A DNA stretch of 64,000 nt, taken from contig JAUNDC010000016.1 of the NCBI GenBank assembly GCA_030526355.1, forward strand, positions 1 to 64,000. The letters are read 5' to 3'. The translations under genes and the position numbers were made by a program. Origin of the DNA: Bacillota bacterium. Lineage in GTDB: Bacteria; Bacillota; Clostridia; Peptostreptococcales; Anaerovoracaceae. Under the pieces are notes generated by a model. The model did no database searches, was not told where the DNA came from, and was given only the letters and a program-made list of their open reading frames with translations. Shown here piece by piece: positions 44,253 through 56,097 of this stretch. Position 1 is the first letter of the stretch, and each line of letters starts with the position of its first letter.

Positions 44253-44930
44253 ATGAACAGATATGTGATAACCTTCTCCAAAACCGGAACGATATGTTAT
44301 ATTTCACATCTGGATTTGATGAGGATGTTCCAGAGAACATTCAAGAAAGCAGGAATTAAGCTGGTTTATTCTCAAGGCTTCAACCCTCATCCGAAAATGG
44401 GATTCGCACAGCCGCTGTCGCTGGGATACTGGGGGCTCAAAGAACTGATGGAATTTGAGACAGTAAATGAATACGACACTGAAGAGCTAAAAAAGATGAT
44501 TGCTTCAATGATGCCTGAAGGAATTGAAATAATAGATTGCAGACCGCTTGAGGGAGTCAGGAAAACACTTGCTGCAAATACAGTGGCTGCTGAGTATATT
44601 ATTGCGATACCTGTGTCGGAATCTTGTGACTTGACAGTCGAAGAGATAAGAGAGCGATATCTGGGGCAGGAAGCTATTGTAGCGCTAAAAAAGCAAAAGA
44701 AAAAGAAAGAGCTGGCAGAAGTTGATATAAAGCCTATGATAAGAAATATTGAATTTGCGCTTTGCGATGAAACATTGTTTGTGACTGCTGAGCTGGACTC
44801 CGGCAGCACATCAAATCTCAGCCCGGAGCTTGTTATAGACACATTGCTGAAGTGTTTGGAGCTTGATATTGACAGAAGTGAGATAGCTGTAATGCGAAAG
44901 AATATTGTTTTTGATTTTAAAGAATTCTAA
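44253..44930 (+). CDS. TIGR03936-type protein linked to radical SAM partner
   Basis: The product has 225 residues and matches the DUF2344/TIGR03936 group: N-terminal RYVITFSKTGTICYISHLDLMRMFQRTFKKAGI and a GFNPHPKMGFAQPLSLG motif. Members form an obligate pair with the preceding B12/radical-SAM protein, and the 1-bp gap here agrees. It has no catalytic motif I recognise and may present the substrate. The ATG at 44253 is chosen because AAGGAGG lies before it. Function unknown. Confidence 0.88.
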   Translation: MNRYVITFSKTGTICYISHLDLMRMFQRTFKKAGIKLVYSQGFNPHPKMGFAQPLSLGYWGLKELMEFETVNEYDTEELKKMIASMMPEGIEIIDCRPLEGVRKTLAANTVAAEYIIAIPVSESCDLTVEEIRERYLGQEAIVALKKQKKKKELAEVDIKPMIRNIEFALCDETLFVTAELDSGSTSNLSPELVIDTLLKCLELDIDRSEIAVMRKNIVFDFKEF

Positions 44931-44941
44931 ACACCTAAATA

Positions 44942-44970
44942 TTGACAAATAATCCTGAATATGGTAACAT
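44942..44970 (+). promoter_or_regulatory. Sigma-A promoter of comEA
   Basis: TTGACA (44942-44947) and TAACAT (44965-44970) are 17 bp apart. Confidence 0.8.
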
Positions 44971-44997
44971 GTACACCATAAGCGGGAGGTATTTGTA

Positions 44998-45666
44998 ATG
45001 AAGAGATTGATGGAGCTGATTCACGAGAAAATAGGATACAGATTTGATATTGAAGCGTTCTGCAGGAATAACAGACAAATGCTTATTAAAGTGGCAGCTG
45101 CTGCACTGGCGGTGGTTGTTGCTTTTTTTGTTTTTGCGTCGGAAGGAACCGGTGAGAATCAGGAAAACAGCGATAATATGGCTTCTGATACAGAAGTGGA
45201 GCAGCCTGTTTCGGAAAGTATATATGTGGATATCGGAGGCGAGGTTCGAACTCCTATTATGGCGGAGCTTCCTGAAGGAAGTCGCGTAGACGATGCTATT
45301 AAGGCGGCTGGCGGTCTTACAGAAAAAGCAGATATGACAGATGTAAACAGAGCAGCATTTCTAGAGGATGGTGAGAAGATATATATTCCAGCTGTTATAG
45401 AAGAGGCTGATGGATTATCTGACGGAAACGAATTGGAAATGGCAAACGGAGGTAGTGGCATATCACATCAGGACAGCAAGGTGAATATTAATACGGCGGA
45501 TTCTGCAGAGCTTCAGACGCTGACCGGAATAGGACCCGCTACCGCGCAGAAAATAATTGATTACAGACAGGAAAACGGCAGGTTCTCATCTCCGGAAGAT
45601 ATCAAGACTGTTTCAGGTATAGGGGATAAGACTTTTGAGAAATTCAAGGATAATATCAAGGTATAG
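44998..45666 (+). CDS. comEA: ComEA-like helix-hairpin-helix DNA-binding protein
   Basis: The product has 222 residues. A membrane anchor lies at about 30-47, an SLBB-type domain at about 75-135 (YVDIGGEVRTPIMAELPEGSR), and a C-terminal helix-hairpin-helix domain at about 160-222 (VNINTADSAELQTLTGIGPA). ComEA binds DNA outside the membrane and feeds it to the ComEC channel in competent cells. No comEB or comEC follows, unlike Bacillus, so uptake partners must lie elsewhere. GCGGGAGGT precedes the ATG. Confidence 0.9.
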   Translation: MKRLMELIHEKIGYRFDIEAFCRNNRQMLIKVAAAALAVVVAFFVFASEGTGENQENSDNMASDTEVEQPVSESIYVDIGGEVRTPIMAELPEGSRVDDAIKAAGGLTEKADMTDVNRAAFLEDGEKIYIPAVIEEADGLSDGNELEMANGGSGISHQDSKVNINTADSAELQTLTGIGPATAQKIIDYRQENGRFSSPEDIKTVSGIGDKTFEKFKDNIKV

Positions 45667-45692
45667 ACTTACAATGAAGACGCGATAAATGT

Positions 45693-45729
45693 GCGTGCAG
45701 CACTGGGCAACATAAACGGTGCTGCACGC
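45693..45729. terminator. 11-bp stem between convergent comEA and DtxR-type gene
   Basis: GCGTGCAGCAC (45693-45703) pairs perfectly with GTGCTGCACGC (45719-45729). It sits between two convergent genes but lacks a strong T-run on either side, so its terminator role is probable, not certain. Confidence 0.55.
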
Positions 45730-45736
45730 TGCAAGA

Positions 45737-46108
45737 TTATTTGTTATGAGTTTCGTAATGTTTTTTGATGCATTCGAATGTTTCGGCACTGATATCGTGT
45801 TCTATTTTGCATGCATCAGCGCGTGCCGTTTCTTCTGATACGCCAAGCATTACAAACAGTCTGGTAAGAAGTGTATGGCGTTCATAAATCTGAGCGGCTA
45901 TTTCAGAGCCGTCATCCGTCAGGCTGATATTTCCGGCACTGTTGCGGACGATAAAGCCATTGTTTTCAAGCTGCTTAAGAGCTACACTGACGCTGGGTTT
46001 AGAAAATCCCAGATAGTGAGCGATATCAATAGCTCTGACGGTTCCTTTCTCGTCTTTGATTATTAAAATGGATTCCAGATAGTTTTCTGCGGATTCTGGT
46101 ACTTTCAT
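45737..46108 (-). CDS. DtxR/MntR-family metal-dependent regulator
   Basis: The product has 123 residues with an N-terminal winged HTH (about 1-65, SAENYLESILIIKDEKGTVRAI and SKPSVSVALKQLENNGFI). The C-terminal half is a DtxR-type dimerisation and metal-binding region (ACKIEHDIS). Compared with MntR from memory, the first metal-site Asp appears as Asn in ENYLE, which may tune metal selectivity. Such proteins repress metal transporters when Mn2+ or Fe2+ is high. The ATG at 46108 is chosen because AGGAGC precedes it; a longer frame to 46150 would overlap deoD. It follows deoD on the same strand. A Mn2+ riboswitch-controlled pump lies at 26292. Confidence 0.85.
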   Translation of the reverse strand: MKVPESAENYLESILIIKDEKGTVRAIDIAHYLGFSKPSVSVALKQLENNGFIVRNSAGNISLTDDGSEIAAQIYERHTLLTRLFVMLGVSEETARADACKIEHDISAETFECIKKHYETHNK

Positions 46109-46130
46109 TTTGCTTCTGCTCCTGTTCACA

Positions 46131-46838
46131 TTATCTGATAGCTGTTTCAAGTGCCAGCTTCATCATATCGGTAAAGGTTGACTGCCTTTCTTCGGCAGTA
46201 GCTTTTTCACCTGTTACGAAATGGTCGCTGATGGTCATGATTGCCATGGCATTGATCCTGTTATATGCTGCGTTCATATATAATGCAGCTGCTTCCATTT
46301 CCACGGCGAGAATTCCCATGGACGCCCATTTTTTCCACCAGTCCTCTTTCAGCTCATAAAACACATCGCAGGATACGATATTGCCTGCCTTGAATGGAAT
46401 ATCATTTTCCCTTGATGCCTCACTAAGCTTCACCATCAGCTCATAGCTTGCACATGGTGCATAATTTCCCGGCACATCAAAAGCGTGTATATAGTTGGAA
46501 TCAGTGGATGCTGCCATTCCCACAACAATGTCCTTCACCTTGATATCTTCATGGAAAGAGCCGGCAGTACCGATTCTTATAATGTTTTTTACGCCATATT
46601 CAGTGATAAGCTCCCACGAGTAAATCCCCATGGACGGCATTCCCATACCGGAGCCTTGAACTGAAACGGGAACTCCTTTATATGTGCCGGTATATCCCAG
46701 CATGCCTCTTATTTCATTGTAGCATTTTGGATTGTTCAGAAAGTTTTCTGCAATAAATTTGGCTCTCAGCGGGTCTCCCGGCATAAGAACTGTTTCTGCT
46801 ATATCACCCTTATTGGCGGCATTGATATGTGTACTCAT
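46131..46838 (-). CDS. deoD: Purine-nucleoside phosphorylase, DeoD type
   Basis: The product has 235 residues and is the hexameric DeoD type: an N-terminal GDPLRAKFIAENFL, the phosphate-binding RIGTAGSFH region, and the VEMEAAALYMNA motif. It cleaves purine nucleosides with phosphate to base and ribose-1-phosphate for salvage or catabolism. It lies directly upstream of the DtxR-type regulator, with a gap of 22 bp between them. GAAAGAGGATAAT precedes the start. Confidence 0.95.
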   Translation of the reverse strand: MSTHINAANKGDIAETVLMPGDPLRAKFIAENFLNNPKCYNEIRGMLGYTGTYKGVPVSVQGSGMGMPSMGIYSWELITEYGVKNIIRIGTAGSFHEDIKVKDIVVGMAASTDSNYIHAFDVPGNYAPCASYELMVKLSEASRENDIPFKAGNIVSCDVFYELKEDWWKKWASMGILAVEMEAAALYMNAAYNRINAMAIMTISDHFVTGEKATAEERQSTFTDMMKLALETAIR

Positions 46839-46906
46839 AGATTATCCTCTTTCTGTATGGTTTTTTCATATTGTTTAATAAAATCAGTATACCACAATGA
46901 TGTGAT

Positions 46907-47824
46907 TTATAAAACAGATATGTTAGCCGATTCTGATCCATTCAGTTCAATTCTTATGGAGGCTCCCAAAGGGAGAGTAATCTGAGTATCAAGGTGTCCG
47001 GCCTGCAGACTGCATAGTATCGGTTTTTGCAGAGGTGCAATTATTTCTGCGGCGACATCGCTGGCTGCTTCGCATCCTGTAAAGTCTCCCAGGACAACTC
47101 CGCTGCAGTCTCTGAATTTTCCTGCAAGAGAAAGGGAGATGAGCATTCTGTCGATTCTGTAGGACGGCTCGCCAATATCCTCGATAAAGAGAATTTTGCC
47201 TTTTGTGTCTATTTCGTAAGGTGAACCCAAAGTGGCTGCCAGCATAGAAAGATTGCCGCCTGTAAGTATGCCTTCTGCTGTGCCTGAATGGAGAACTGTC
47301 ATTTTATTGTGTTCAGGGTTTAATATGTGGTAACCGCCTGAAGTTTCAAAAATACTGTGGTGTAATGAATTATATGTGAATTCATCGGCAAGGCTGTAAT
47401 CGGAGGATGGCATAGGCCCATGAAATGTAATGAAACCGCATCGAGAATTAATCACGGTGTGCAGGGCGGTGATGTCGCTGAATCCTATAAATATCTTCGG
47501 ATGTGCAGCAATAATATGGTAATCCAGAAGTGGGAGAATGCGCATAGAGCCATAACCGCCTCTCAGACAGAATATCCCTTTTATATCATTGCAGGCAAAT
47601 GCACTGTTCAGGTCATATGCACGTCTCTGGTCGGAACCGGCAATATATCCGTATGAGTTTTTACAGCCAGGCATGACAACGGGTTCAAGCTCCAGAAACC
47701 TCAGAGAATTTACAGCTGCTCTCAGTTTATCAGAAGATACAGGAGAAGCCGGAGCAGTAACAGCTACTTTATCACCGGGTTTAAGAGGAGCTGGCCAAAG
47801 CAGGCCATCAGGTGACTTTTTCAT
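46907..47824 (-). CDS. Peptidase S66 / LD-carboxypeptidase
   Basis: The product has 305 residues of the S66 family (LdcA/MccF). The nucleophile Ser lies in GFSDITALH; the Glu and His members lie in LFIEDIGE and GHLDTQITLPLG; GGYGSMRILPLLD is the usual loop. LdcA-type enzymes trim the terminal D-Ala from muropeptide tetrapeptides; MccF-type ones cleave microcin-like conjugates. The cytoplasmic location favours peptidoglycan recycling. The start at 47824 is chosen because TGGAGG lies 8 bases upstream on the minus strand; a longer frame to 47944 lacks one. A set of repeats lies immediately ahead. Confidence 0.88.
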   Translation of the reverse strand: MKKSPDGLLWPAPLKPGDKVAVTAPASPVSSDKLRAAVNSLRFLELEPVVMPGCKNSYGYIAGSDQRRAYDLNSAFACNDIKGIFCLRGGYGSMRILPLLDYHIIAAHPKIFIGFSDITALHTVINSRCGFITFHGPMPSSDYSLADEFTYNSLHHSIFETSGGYHILNPEHNKMTVLHSGTAEGILTGGNLSMLAATLGSPYEIDTKGKILFIEDIGEPSYRIDRMLISLSLAGKFRDCSGVVLGDFTGCEAASDVAAEIIAPLQKPILCSLQAGHLDTQITLPLGASIRIELNGSESANISVL

Positions 47825-47836
47825 AAATACCTCCAT

Positions 47837-47882
47837 CTCAGATATATATGTCGTATATCTGAGTAATAAGCTTATATCTGAG
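47837..47882 (-). repeat. Inverted pair plus third half-site before the LD-carboxypeptidase gene
   Basis: CTCAGATATA (47837-47846) is the exact inverse of TATATCTGAG at 47854-47863, and the same TATATCTGAG recurs at 47873-47882, 19 bp further. It lies just upstream of the ribosome site on the minus strand. It may be a repressor operator with three half-sites or an RNA hairpin over the translation start. Confidence 0.6.
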
Positions 47883-47895
47883 GATTTTTGCAAAA

Positions 47896-47926
47896 AATAA
47901 AAAAGATGGGAGACACATCCATCTTT
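47896..47926 (-). terminator. Terminator of rpsT
   Basis: AAAGATGG (47902-47909) pairs with CCATCTTT (47919-47926); on the minus strand a T-rich run follows. Confidence 0.75.
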
Positions 47927-47986
47927 TTCTTTAGTATTTCTCATAGCTGTGCATTTAACTTATGCACGGGTGGGGACGGGTGAGAA

Positions 47987-48253
47987 TTAAGCGTTCGCTT
48001 TGTTGAATCTCTTTGCTAATCTTGAAACTTTTCTTGAAGCAGCGTTCTTGTGAATAGTGTTCTTAGCAGCAGCCTGCATGAGCTTCTTCTCTGCTAAAGC
48101 CAGCTTTTCCTTGGCTGTTTCCATATCTCCAGCTTCCAGAGCAGCATCATATGCCTTCAGGATAGTCTTGAGATGGCCCTTGATACGTCTGTTTCTAGCA
48201 GTTTTCTTGTCGATAACACGGATTCTTTTCTTTGCGGATTTAATATTAGCCAT
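47987..48253 (-). CDS. rpsT: 30S ribosomal protein S20
   Basis: The product has 88 residues, Lys/Arg-rich and helical throughout: MANIKSAKKRIRVIDKKTARN at the start, and KNTIHKNAASRKVSRLAKRFN near the end, both diagnostic for S20. It binds 16S rRNA early in small-subunit assembly. AAAGTGGGGTAAAT precedes the start on the minus strand. It is divergent from gpr, as in Bacillus. Confidence 0.96.
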   Translation of the reverse strand: MANIKSAKKRIRVIDKKTARNRRIKGHLKTILKAYDAALEAGDMETAKEKLALAEKKLMQAAAKNTIHKNAASRKVSRLAKRFNKANA

Positions 48254-48443
48254 TAAATTTACCCCACTTTCATTAATTTAAGCTCGTTGTGACTTATTTC
48301 ACAACATAAAATCGCAACTATAAGTATAAACGAATAAAAGGAGCATTGCAAGGGAAAAATCTAACATGCAGATAAAAAAGCGAAATGAGGCTGATAAAGC
48401 GAAGTGTCGGCAGGAAAGAGCCGTGGGAGGAGATAAGGGTAAA

Positions 48444-49334
48444 ATGTTAAAATACAGAACGGATCTGGCTGTGGAAAGTAAGGATATGTATGAGAAGGAA
48501 AATCATGTACTGAGCGATAAGGATGGAGTGATAACAGAAGAGATTGTTTACGATGAAGATATCAGAGCCGTCAGGATAAAAATAACAAGCCCTGCAGGAG
48601 AGCTGAAGCTTCAGAAGCCAATGGGCAATTATATCACAATTGAAGCTTCTGGTGTGCTTGAGGAGAAGGAAGGCATCAAGGAAAAGGCTGAGCATGCTGT
48701 TGCAGAGGAACTCAAAAAGCTTATAAAGTTTCATTATAATCTCAAGGTGCTCGTGGCAGGACTTGGAAACAGCAGCGTTACTCCTGACGCACTAGGGCCA
48801 TCAACCGCATCAAAGATAAAGGTCACAAGGCATCTTTTTATTATCTATGATGCTGACGGAGATGATGAGATGGCTAATGTAAGCTGCATCGTTCCCAATG
48901 TCACTGCAATGACTGGTATGGAAACTGCTGATATTATCAGAAAGGCGGTTGAAATCGCACAGCCGGAAATTGTTATAGTCATAGATTCACTGGCTGCCAG
49001 GGATATTAACAGAGTAAGCACAACAATTCAGATAACAGATACAGGAATAAGTCCGGGTGCCGGAATGGGAAACAGAAGGAAAGGAATAAACAGGCAAACG
49101 GTAGGTGCGGAGGTAATAGCCATAGGGGTTCCCACTGTGATAGATGCATCTACTATAATACGTGATACGCTGGCGGACAATATAGACAGCATCGAAAAAA
49201 TAGATGAATATATCCAAAAACATGACAGCCCTATGATAGTGACCTCAACGGATATTGATATGATAATCAAAGATTTCTCTGACATAATTGCAAATGGAAT
49301 TAATAAAACGTTGCATCCAGGCATATATTTTTAA
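48444..49334 (+). CDS. gpr: Spore germination protease GPR
   Basis: The product has 296 residues from this start. RTDLAVE near the N-terminus is the GPR motif and itself resembles the SASP cleavage site; DALGPSTASKI and IDSLAARDINRVSTTIQ are typical of the aspartic-type GPR fold. It degrades SASPs (for example 14020) during germination. The ATG at 48444 is chosen because GGGAGG lies upstream and families start close to RTDLA; an earlier in-frame ATG at 48366 would give a 26-residue longer protein. Followed by spoIIP, the conserved order. Confidence 0.93.
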   Translation: MLKYRTDLAVESKDMYEKENHVLSDKDGVITEEIVYDEDIRAVRIKITSPAGELKLQKPMGNYITIEASGVLEEKEGIKEKAEHAVAEELKKLIKFHYNLKVLVAGLGNSSVTPDALGPSTASKIKVTRHLFIIYDADGDDEMANVSCIVPNVTAMTGMETADIIRKAVEIAQPEIVIVIDSLAARDINRVSTTIQITDTGISPGAGMGNRRKGINRQTVGAEVIAIGVPTVIDASTIIRDTLADNIDSIEKIDEYIQKHDSPMIVTSTDIDMIIKDFSDIIANGINKTLHPGIYF

Positions 49335-49357
49335 AAGAAACAACTGGAGGACAACTA

Positions 49358-50254
49358 ATGAGAAGGAAATATATGAAGCTGGCAGCGGCAGCTTTACTGG
49401 TGTTTCTTGGCTCTGCTGCTTTTTTTTGCAGAATGGACCCGTCAGCAGCTATAAGCACGGCCTGGATAGATGAAAAGGAGCTTGGTGAGATGTGCGTTCG
49501 GCAGATAGTGCCTGCAGTAAAGAAAATTGAACAGCAGAATCAGGGAAAACAGAATGTGGCAGATGCATCGGAGGTTAAGAATGCAGACGAACCAGAAAAG
49601 GAAGACAATACATCAGGAAGCGATAAAGAAATAAAAGTATCAGAAATCACAGATGAGCCTCTGGTAATTATCTATCATACTCATGCCAGTGAATCATATA
49701 TGCCGTACAAGGAAAGCAATTATCATCGCGAAGCAGAAAAGGGCACTGTCAGAGATGTAGGAAATGTGATAGAAAAAGAACTGAAAAAGGAAGGTATCAA
49801 TGTAATACATGACAAGACCGTACATGACCGCCCCTCATATAACGAATCATACAGCAAATCTTTGGCAACTGTTCAGAAGCTGAGAAAGCAGTATCCTTCT
49901 GCAGTATACATAATAGATCTCCACAGAGATGCTGCTACAGCATCGGCAAAAGAAGGAAAATATGTAGATATTAAGGGAAAACGTACGGCAAAATTCAGTA
50001 TGGTGGTAGGTCAGGCAAATGAAAACTATGTGGAATTATACGATTTTGCCGAAAAAATACGCGATAAAGCAGAGAATATGTATGAGGGTTTCGGTGGAGC
50101 TATAATAGAGAGAAATTATAATTATAATGAATATCTGAGCAACAAGTGCGTTTTGCTTGAAGTGGGGAACAATAAAAACACAATAGAGGAAGCCCGTCTG
50201 TGCGGCAAGTATTTTGCTAAGGTGCTGGCGGAAATAATTAAAGAGGAACAATAG
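49358..50254 (+). CDS. spoIIP: Stage II sporulation protein P (engulfment peptidoglycan hydrolase)
   Basis: The product has 298 residues. A membrane anchor at about 8-25 is followed by a Glu/Asp-rich linker and the SpoIIP amidase domain (about 100-298) with VIIYHTHASESYMPY and IDLHRDAA. SpoIIP is an amidase/endopeptidase that thins septal peptidoglycan with SpoIID and SpoIIM to let the membrane engulf the forespore. ACTGGAGGAC precedes the ATG. It lies in the conserved gpr-spoIIP run. Confidence 0.95.
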   Translation: MRRKYMKLAAAALLVFLGSAAFFCRMDPSAAISTAWIDEKELGEMCVRQIVPAVKKIEQQNQGKQNVADASEVKNADEPEKEDNTSGSDKEIKVSEITDEPLVIIYHTHASESYMPYKESNYHREAEKGTVRDVGNVIEKELKKEGINVIHDKTVHDRPSYNESYSKSLATVQKLRKQYPSAVYIIDLHRDAATASAKEGKYVDIKGKRTAKFSMVVGQANENYVELYDFAEKIRDKAENMYEGFGGAIIERNYNYNEYLSNKCVLLEVGNNKNTIEEARLCGKYFAKVLAEIIKEEQ

Positions 50255-50270
50255 AGAAAGAGTGTTGAGC

Positions 50271-50423
50271 ATGAAAAAAAGAATTCTAGAATTTCTGATA
50301 ATATTCATGATATTTTTTGCTGGAGCAGGAAGCATACTGTTTCTGGATGAAATGTGCCGTGAAACTACCGGAGAAGGCGGCAATTTGGTTTTGGATATTG
50401 ATAAATTAAAGTTTTTCCATTAA
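50271..50423 (+). CDS. Small membrane protein in the yqxA position
   Basis: The product has only 50 residues: MKKRILEFLIIFMIFF begins a single membrane helix (about 6-26), then a short polar tail ending KLKFFH. In Bacillus the small gene yqxA lies in this place between spoIIP and lepA, but the sequence similarity is too short to judge. The reading frame is intact with a start 16 bp after spoIIP and GAGTGTTGAG before it. Function unknown. Confidence 0.55.
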   Translation: MKKRILEFLIIFMIFFAGAGSILFLDEMCRETTGEGGNLVLDIDKLKFFH

Positions 50424-50462
50424 AATACAATATATAATAAATTATTAGCATGAGAGGCAGAA

Positions 50463-52257
50463 ATGAGAGATTATAAGCAGTATATCAGAAACTTCAGTAT
50501 CATAGCACATATAGATCATGGCAAATCGACATTGGCTGACAGAATAATTGAGAAAACCGGTCTCGTATCAGAGAGGGAGATGAGGGAGCAGTTCCTTGAC
50601 AATATGGATCTGGAAAGAGAACGCGGCATAACCATCAAGCTCCAGACCACAAGACTTGTTTTCAAGTCAAAGGACGGTAATGAATATATATTTAATCTGA
50701 TTGACACTCCGGGACATGTGGATTTTACTTATGAGGTGTCAAGAAGTCTTGCTGCCTGCGAGGGAGCAGTACTTGTTGTGGATGCAACTCAAGGTGTCGA
50801 GGCTCAGACTCTGGCGAATGTTTATCTGGCCCTGGATGAGGACCTGGAGATAATGCCGGTGCTGAATAAAATAGATCTGGCTTCAGCAAGACCGGATGAA
50901 GTCAAGCAGGAGATAGAGGATGTTATCGGAGTGGATGCCCAGGAGGCTCCGCTGGTATCTGCCAAGGAGGGCATAGGAATAGAGGAACTGCTGGAAAAGG
51001 TGGTGACCGATATTCCTGCACCCGAGGGTGATGAAACAGCTAGACTGAAAGCGCTTATATTCGATTCATATTATGACAATTATAAGGGCGTTGTTATATA
51101 TACACGTGTATTTGACGGTACTGTGAAAAAGGGCGATATGATACGCCTTATGAATACCGGCAAGAAATATGAAGTCACAGAAGTAGGTGTGTATTCTCCG
51201 CGACCGGTAGAGTGCAAGTCATTGAGAGCAGGTGAAGTAGGCTACATCTGTGCCAGCATCAAGCAGGTGGCCGATGCCAGAGTGGGCGACACAATAACTA
51301 TAGATGATGAACCAACAGACGAACCTCTGCCGGGCTATAAAAAGGTACAGCCTATGGTTTATTGTGGCATTTATCCAGCAGAAGGAGAAAAGTATGAGAA
51401 TGTCAAGGATGCGCTGGAGAAGCTGCAGGTAAATGATGCTGCGTTCCATTTTGAGCCGGAAACATCTACTGCGCTAGGCTTCGGCTTCAGATGCGGGTTT
51501 CTGGGACTGCTTCATATGGAAATAATTGTGGAAAGACTGGAACGTGAATTCGATCTTGCTGTTGTTACAACATCTCCGAGTGTAATATACAAAGTTGTGA
51601 TGACAGATGGTACAGTGCAGATGGTGCAGAATCCATCAAATCTGCCGGATGCTGTACTTATCGACCATATCGAAGAGCCTATGGTCAAGGCTGACATAAT
51701 GGTGCCGAAGGAATATGTTGGAAATATTATGGAAATCTGCCAGGAACGAAGAGGCAGACTGATCCATATGGAATATATAACTGAAACCAGAGTAAATCTT
51801 CATTACGATATGCCTCTGAATGAAGTTATTTATGATTTTTTTGATGCGCTTAAATCAAAGACAAGAGGATACGGCTCACTTGATTATGAATTTACCAGAT
51901 ATGAACCGTCAAAGGTAGTGAAGCTGGACATCCTTCTCAATAAGGAACTGGTGGATGCATTCTCAATGATAGTGCATGAATCCAAAGCATACGCCAGAGG
52001 AAGATTCGTATGCTCCAAGCTGAAGGAGATAATCCCTATGCATCAGTTTGAAGTGCCTATTCAGGCATCTATAGGGCAGAAGGTAATCGCCAGAGAAACA
52101 GTGAGAGCATATCGTAAGGACGTTATCGCAAAGTGCTACGGCGGCGATATTTCAAGAAAGAAGAAGCTGCTGGAGAAACAGAAGGAAGGAAAGAAAAGAA
52201 TGCGCCAGTTCGGTACTGTTGAGGTACCTCAGGAGGCATTCACTGCGGTGCTCAAAT

Positions 52258-52274
<17 letters not shown>
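50463..52274 (+). CDS. lepA: Elongation factor 4 (LepA)
   Basis: The product has 603 residues, a full-length LepA. The GTPase domain has [14 protein letters not shown] (G1), DTPGHVDF (G3) and NKIDL (G4); the EF-G-like domains II, III and V follow; the C-terminal LepA-specific domain holds [20 protein letters not shown]. It acts on ribosomes stalled under stress. GAGAGGC precedes the ATG. hemW overlaps its 3' end by 17 bases, as is frequent in Firmicutes. Confidence 0.97.
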
Positions 52275-54929
<2,655 letters not shown>

Positions 54930-55027
54930 TTCGAGTAAGAAGAATTTAATTTCCTGAACGGAAATATATTTCCTTAAAGCTGCTGCTTTAAAATGCTTTC
55001 AGTGCATTAAAAAAGAAAAAAACAAAA

Positions 55028-55660
55028 TTATTTTTTTGAGATTACAACCAGAAGAGTGCCGTTTTCGATGGAGACAACGGCCTCTTTTTTTATAAATTCG
55101 TTACTCACTCCAAGGGGAAAATCCTGGGTGAGTGTATATCGATCAAGCGTATATTTAACTCCGCGCAATGTAACTCCGGTGCATTTTTCCGAAAGGGAAA
55201 AAAACGAAAGATAACTGTCTTCTTCTGCCGGAATCACTATTGTACTTCTTTTTCTGCTGTCAACGACAAAGCACTTGTTTCTTCCGTCAAGCATTATCAG
55301 TGAACTGAAGCTGCAGCAGTAGTGGGACAGAAGCTGCAGATTGGCCACGGTGTGATCAAGTCTTCCTCCAATGCCGCCTGCGATTATAACATCACTAAAG
55401 TCGTTTTCCGCAGAGAATTTTAATGCAAGATCCAAATCTGTAAAATCCTTTTCAGGGTTGAATTCTATGGCTCTGATGTTGTCAGGCAGGGGCGATGTGA
55501 CAGAGTCGAAATCACCCATAATAAGATCTGGAATAATACCGCTCCGGGAGGCTATATCATATCCCCCATCAGTGCAGATAACGAAATCATCAGAATCGAT
55601 AAATTCGCCTAAATTTAGAGAATTTTCTATATATGATGTTATTATTACAGTTTTTTTCAT
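55028..55660 (-). CDS. thiN: Thiamine pyrophosphokinase
   Basis: The product has 210 residues and matches the ThiN/TPK family: an N-terminal FVICTDGGYDIASRSGIIPDL, the GDFDSV motif, and GGIGGRLDHTVANLQLL. It transfers pyrophosphate from ATP to thiamine to make the cofactor TPP. It lies convergent with glpK and divergent from the NifU-like gene. No THI-box riboswitch was seen in its leader. Confidence 0.92.
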   Translation of the reverse strand: MKKTVIITSYIENSLNLGEFIDSDDFVICTDGGYDIASRSGIIPDLIMGDFDSVTSPLPDNIRAIEFNPEKDFTDLDLALKFSAENDFSDVIIAGGIGGRLDHTVANLQLLSHYCCSFSSLIMLDGRNKCFVVDSRKRSTIVIPAEEDSYLSFFSLSEKCTGVTLRGVKYTLDRYTLTQDFPLGVSNEFIKKEAVVSIENGTLLVVISKK

Positions 55661-55709
55661 TTTTTTTAACTTCCTTATAAATATTTGTACTTTTGATAAT
55701 TATAACCTC

Positions 55710-55738
55710 TTGAAAAACGTTAAATCAAGTTATATAAT
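55710..55738 (+). promoter_or_regulatory. Sigma-A promoter of the NifU-like gene
   Basis: TTGAAA (55710-55715) and TATAAT (55733-55738) are 17 bp apart. Confidence 0.75.
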
Positions 55739-55801
55739 AAACATGTTCGGAATTTTGAGAGGTTGAATATAAATCGGCTTTGACTTTGGAAGGTGAGGCA
55801 T

Positions 55802-56080
55802 ATGGAAGATCAAATCAGAAAAGTATTAAAAGACAAGGTGGATCCTGTACTGGCTGCTCATTACGGAGGTGCTGTACTTACACATTTTGAAGATGGTGTG
55901 GCTTATGTTAAGCTGACAGGCTCCTGTGCCGGATGTCCTTCTGCACAGCAGACCATTGAGGACATAGTAAAGCAGATTGTGATGGAGAATCTGAACGGTA
56001 TCAAGGATGTTGTATTGGATACATCGGTAAGTGAGGATCTTCTTGAAATGGCCAGAAAGATTTTGAACAAGGAGATATAG
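55802..56080 (+). CDS. NifU C-terminal-like iron-sulfur cluster carrier
   Basis: The product has 92 residues, a stand-alone NifU C-terminal (Nfu) domain: the CAGC (CxxC) pair in LTGSCAGCPSAQQTIEDI holds a [4Fe-4S] cluster for delivery to target enzymes. It lies 115 bp upstream of the 4-hydroxybutyryl-CoA dehydratase, itself a [4Fe-4S]-FAD enzyme, so delivery to that enzyme is an attractive but unproven link. The ATG at 55802 follows GGAAGGTGAGG. Confidence 0.9.
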   Translation: MEDQIRKVLKDKVDPVLAAHYGGAVLTHFEDGVAYVKLTGSCAGCPSAQQTIEDIVKQIVMENLNGIKDVVLDTSVSEDLLEMARKILNKEI

Positions 56081-56097
56081 ACTATATATCGGATAAA

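Noticed and set aside
54974-55012. Hairpins after glpK as terminators
   Set aside because: Two short stems occur, but only A-rich sequence follows on the plus strand, and the T-run lies on the wrong side for the minus strand.
55661-55760. Thiamine riboswitch ahead of thiN
   Set aside because: The leader on the minus strand is short and lacks the conserved CTGAGA segment.
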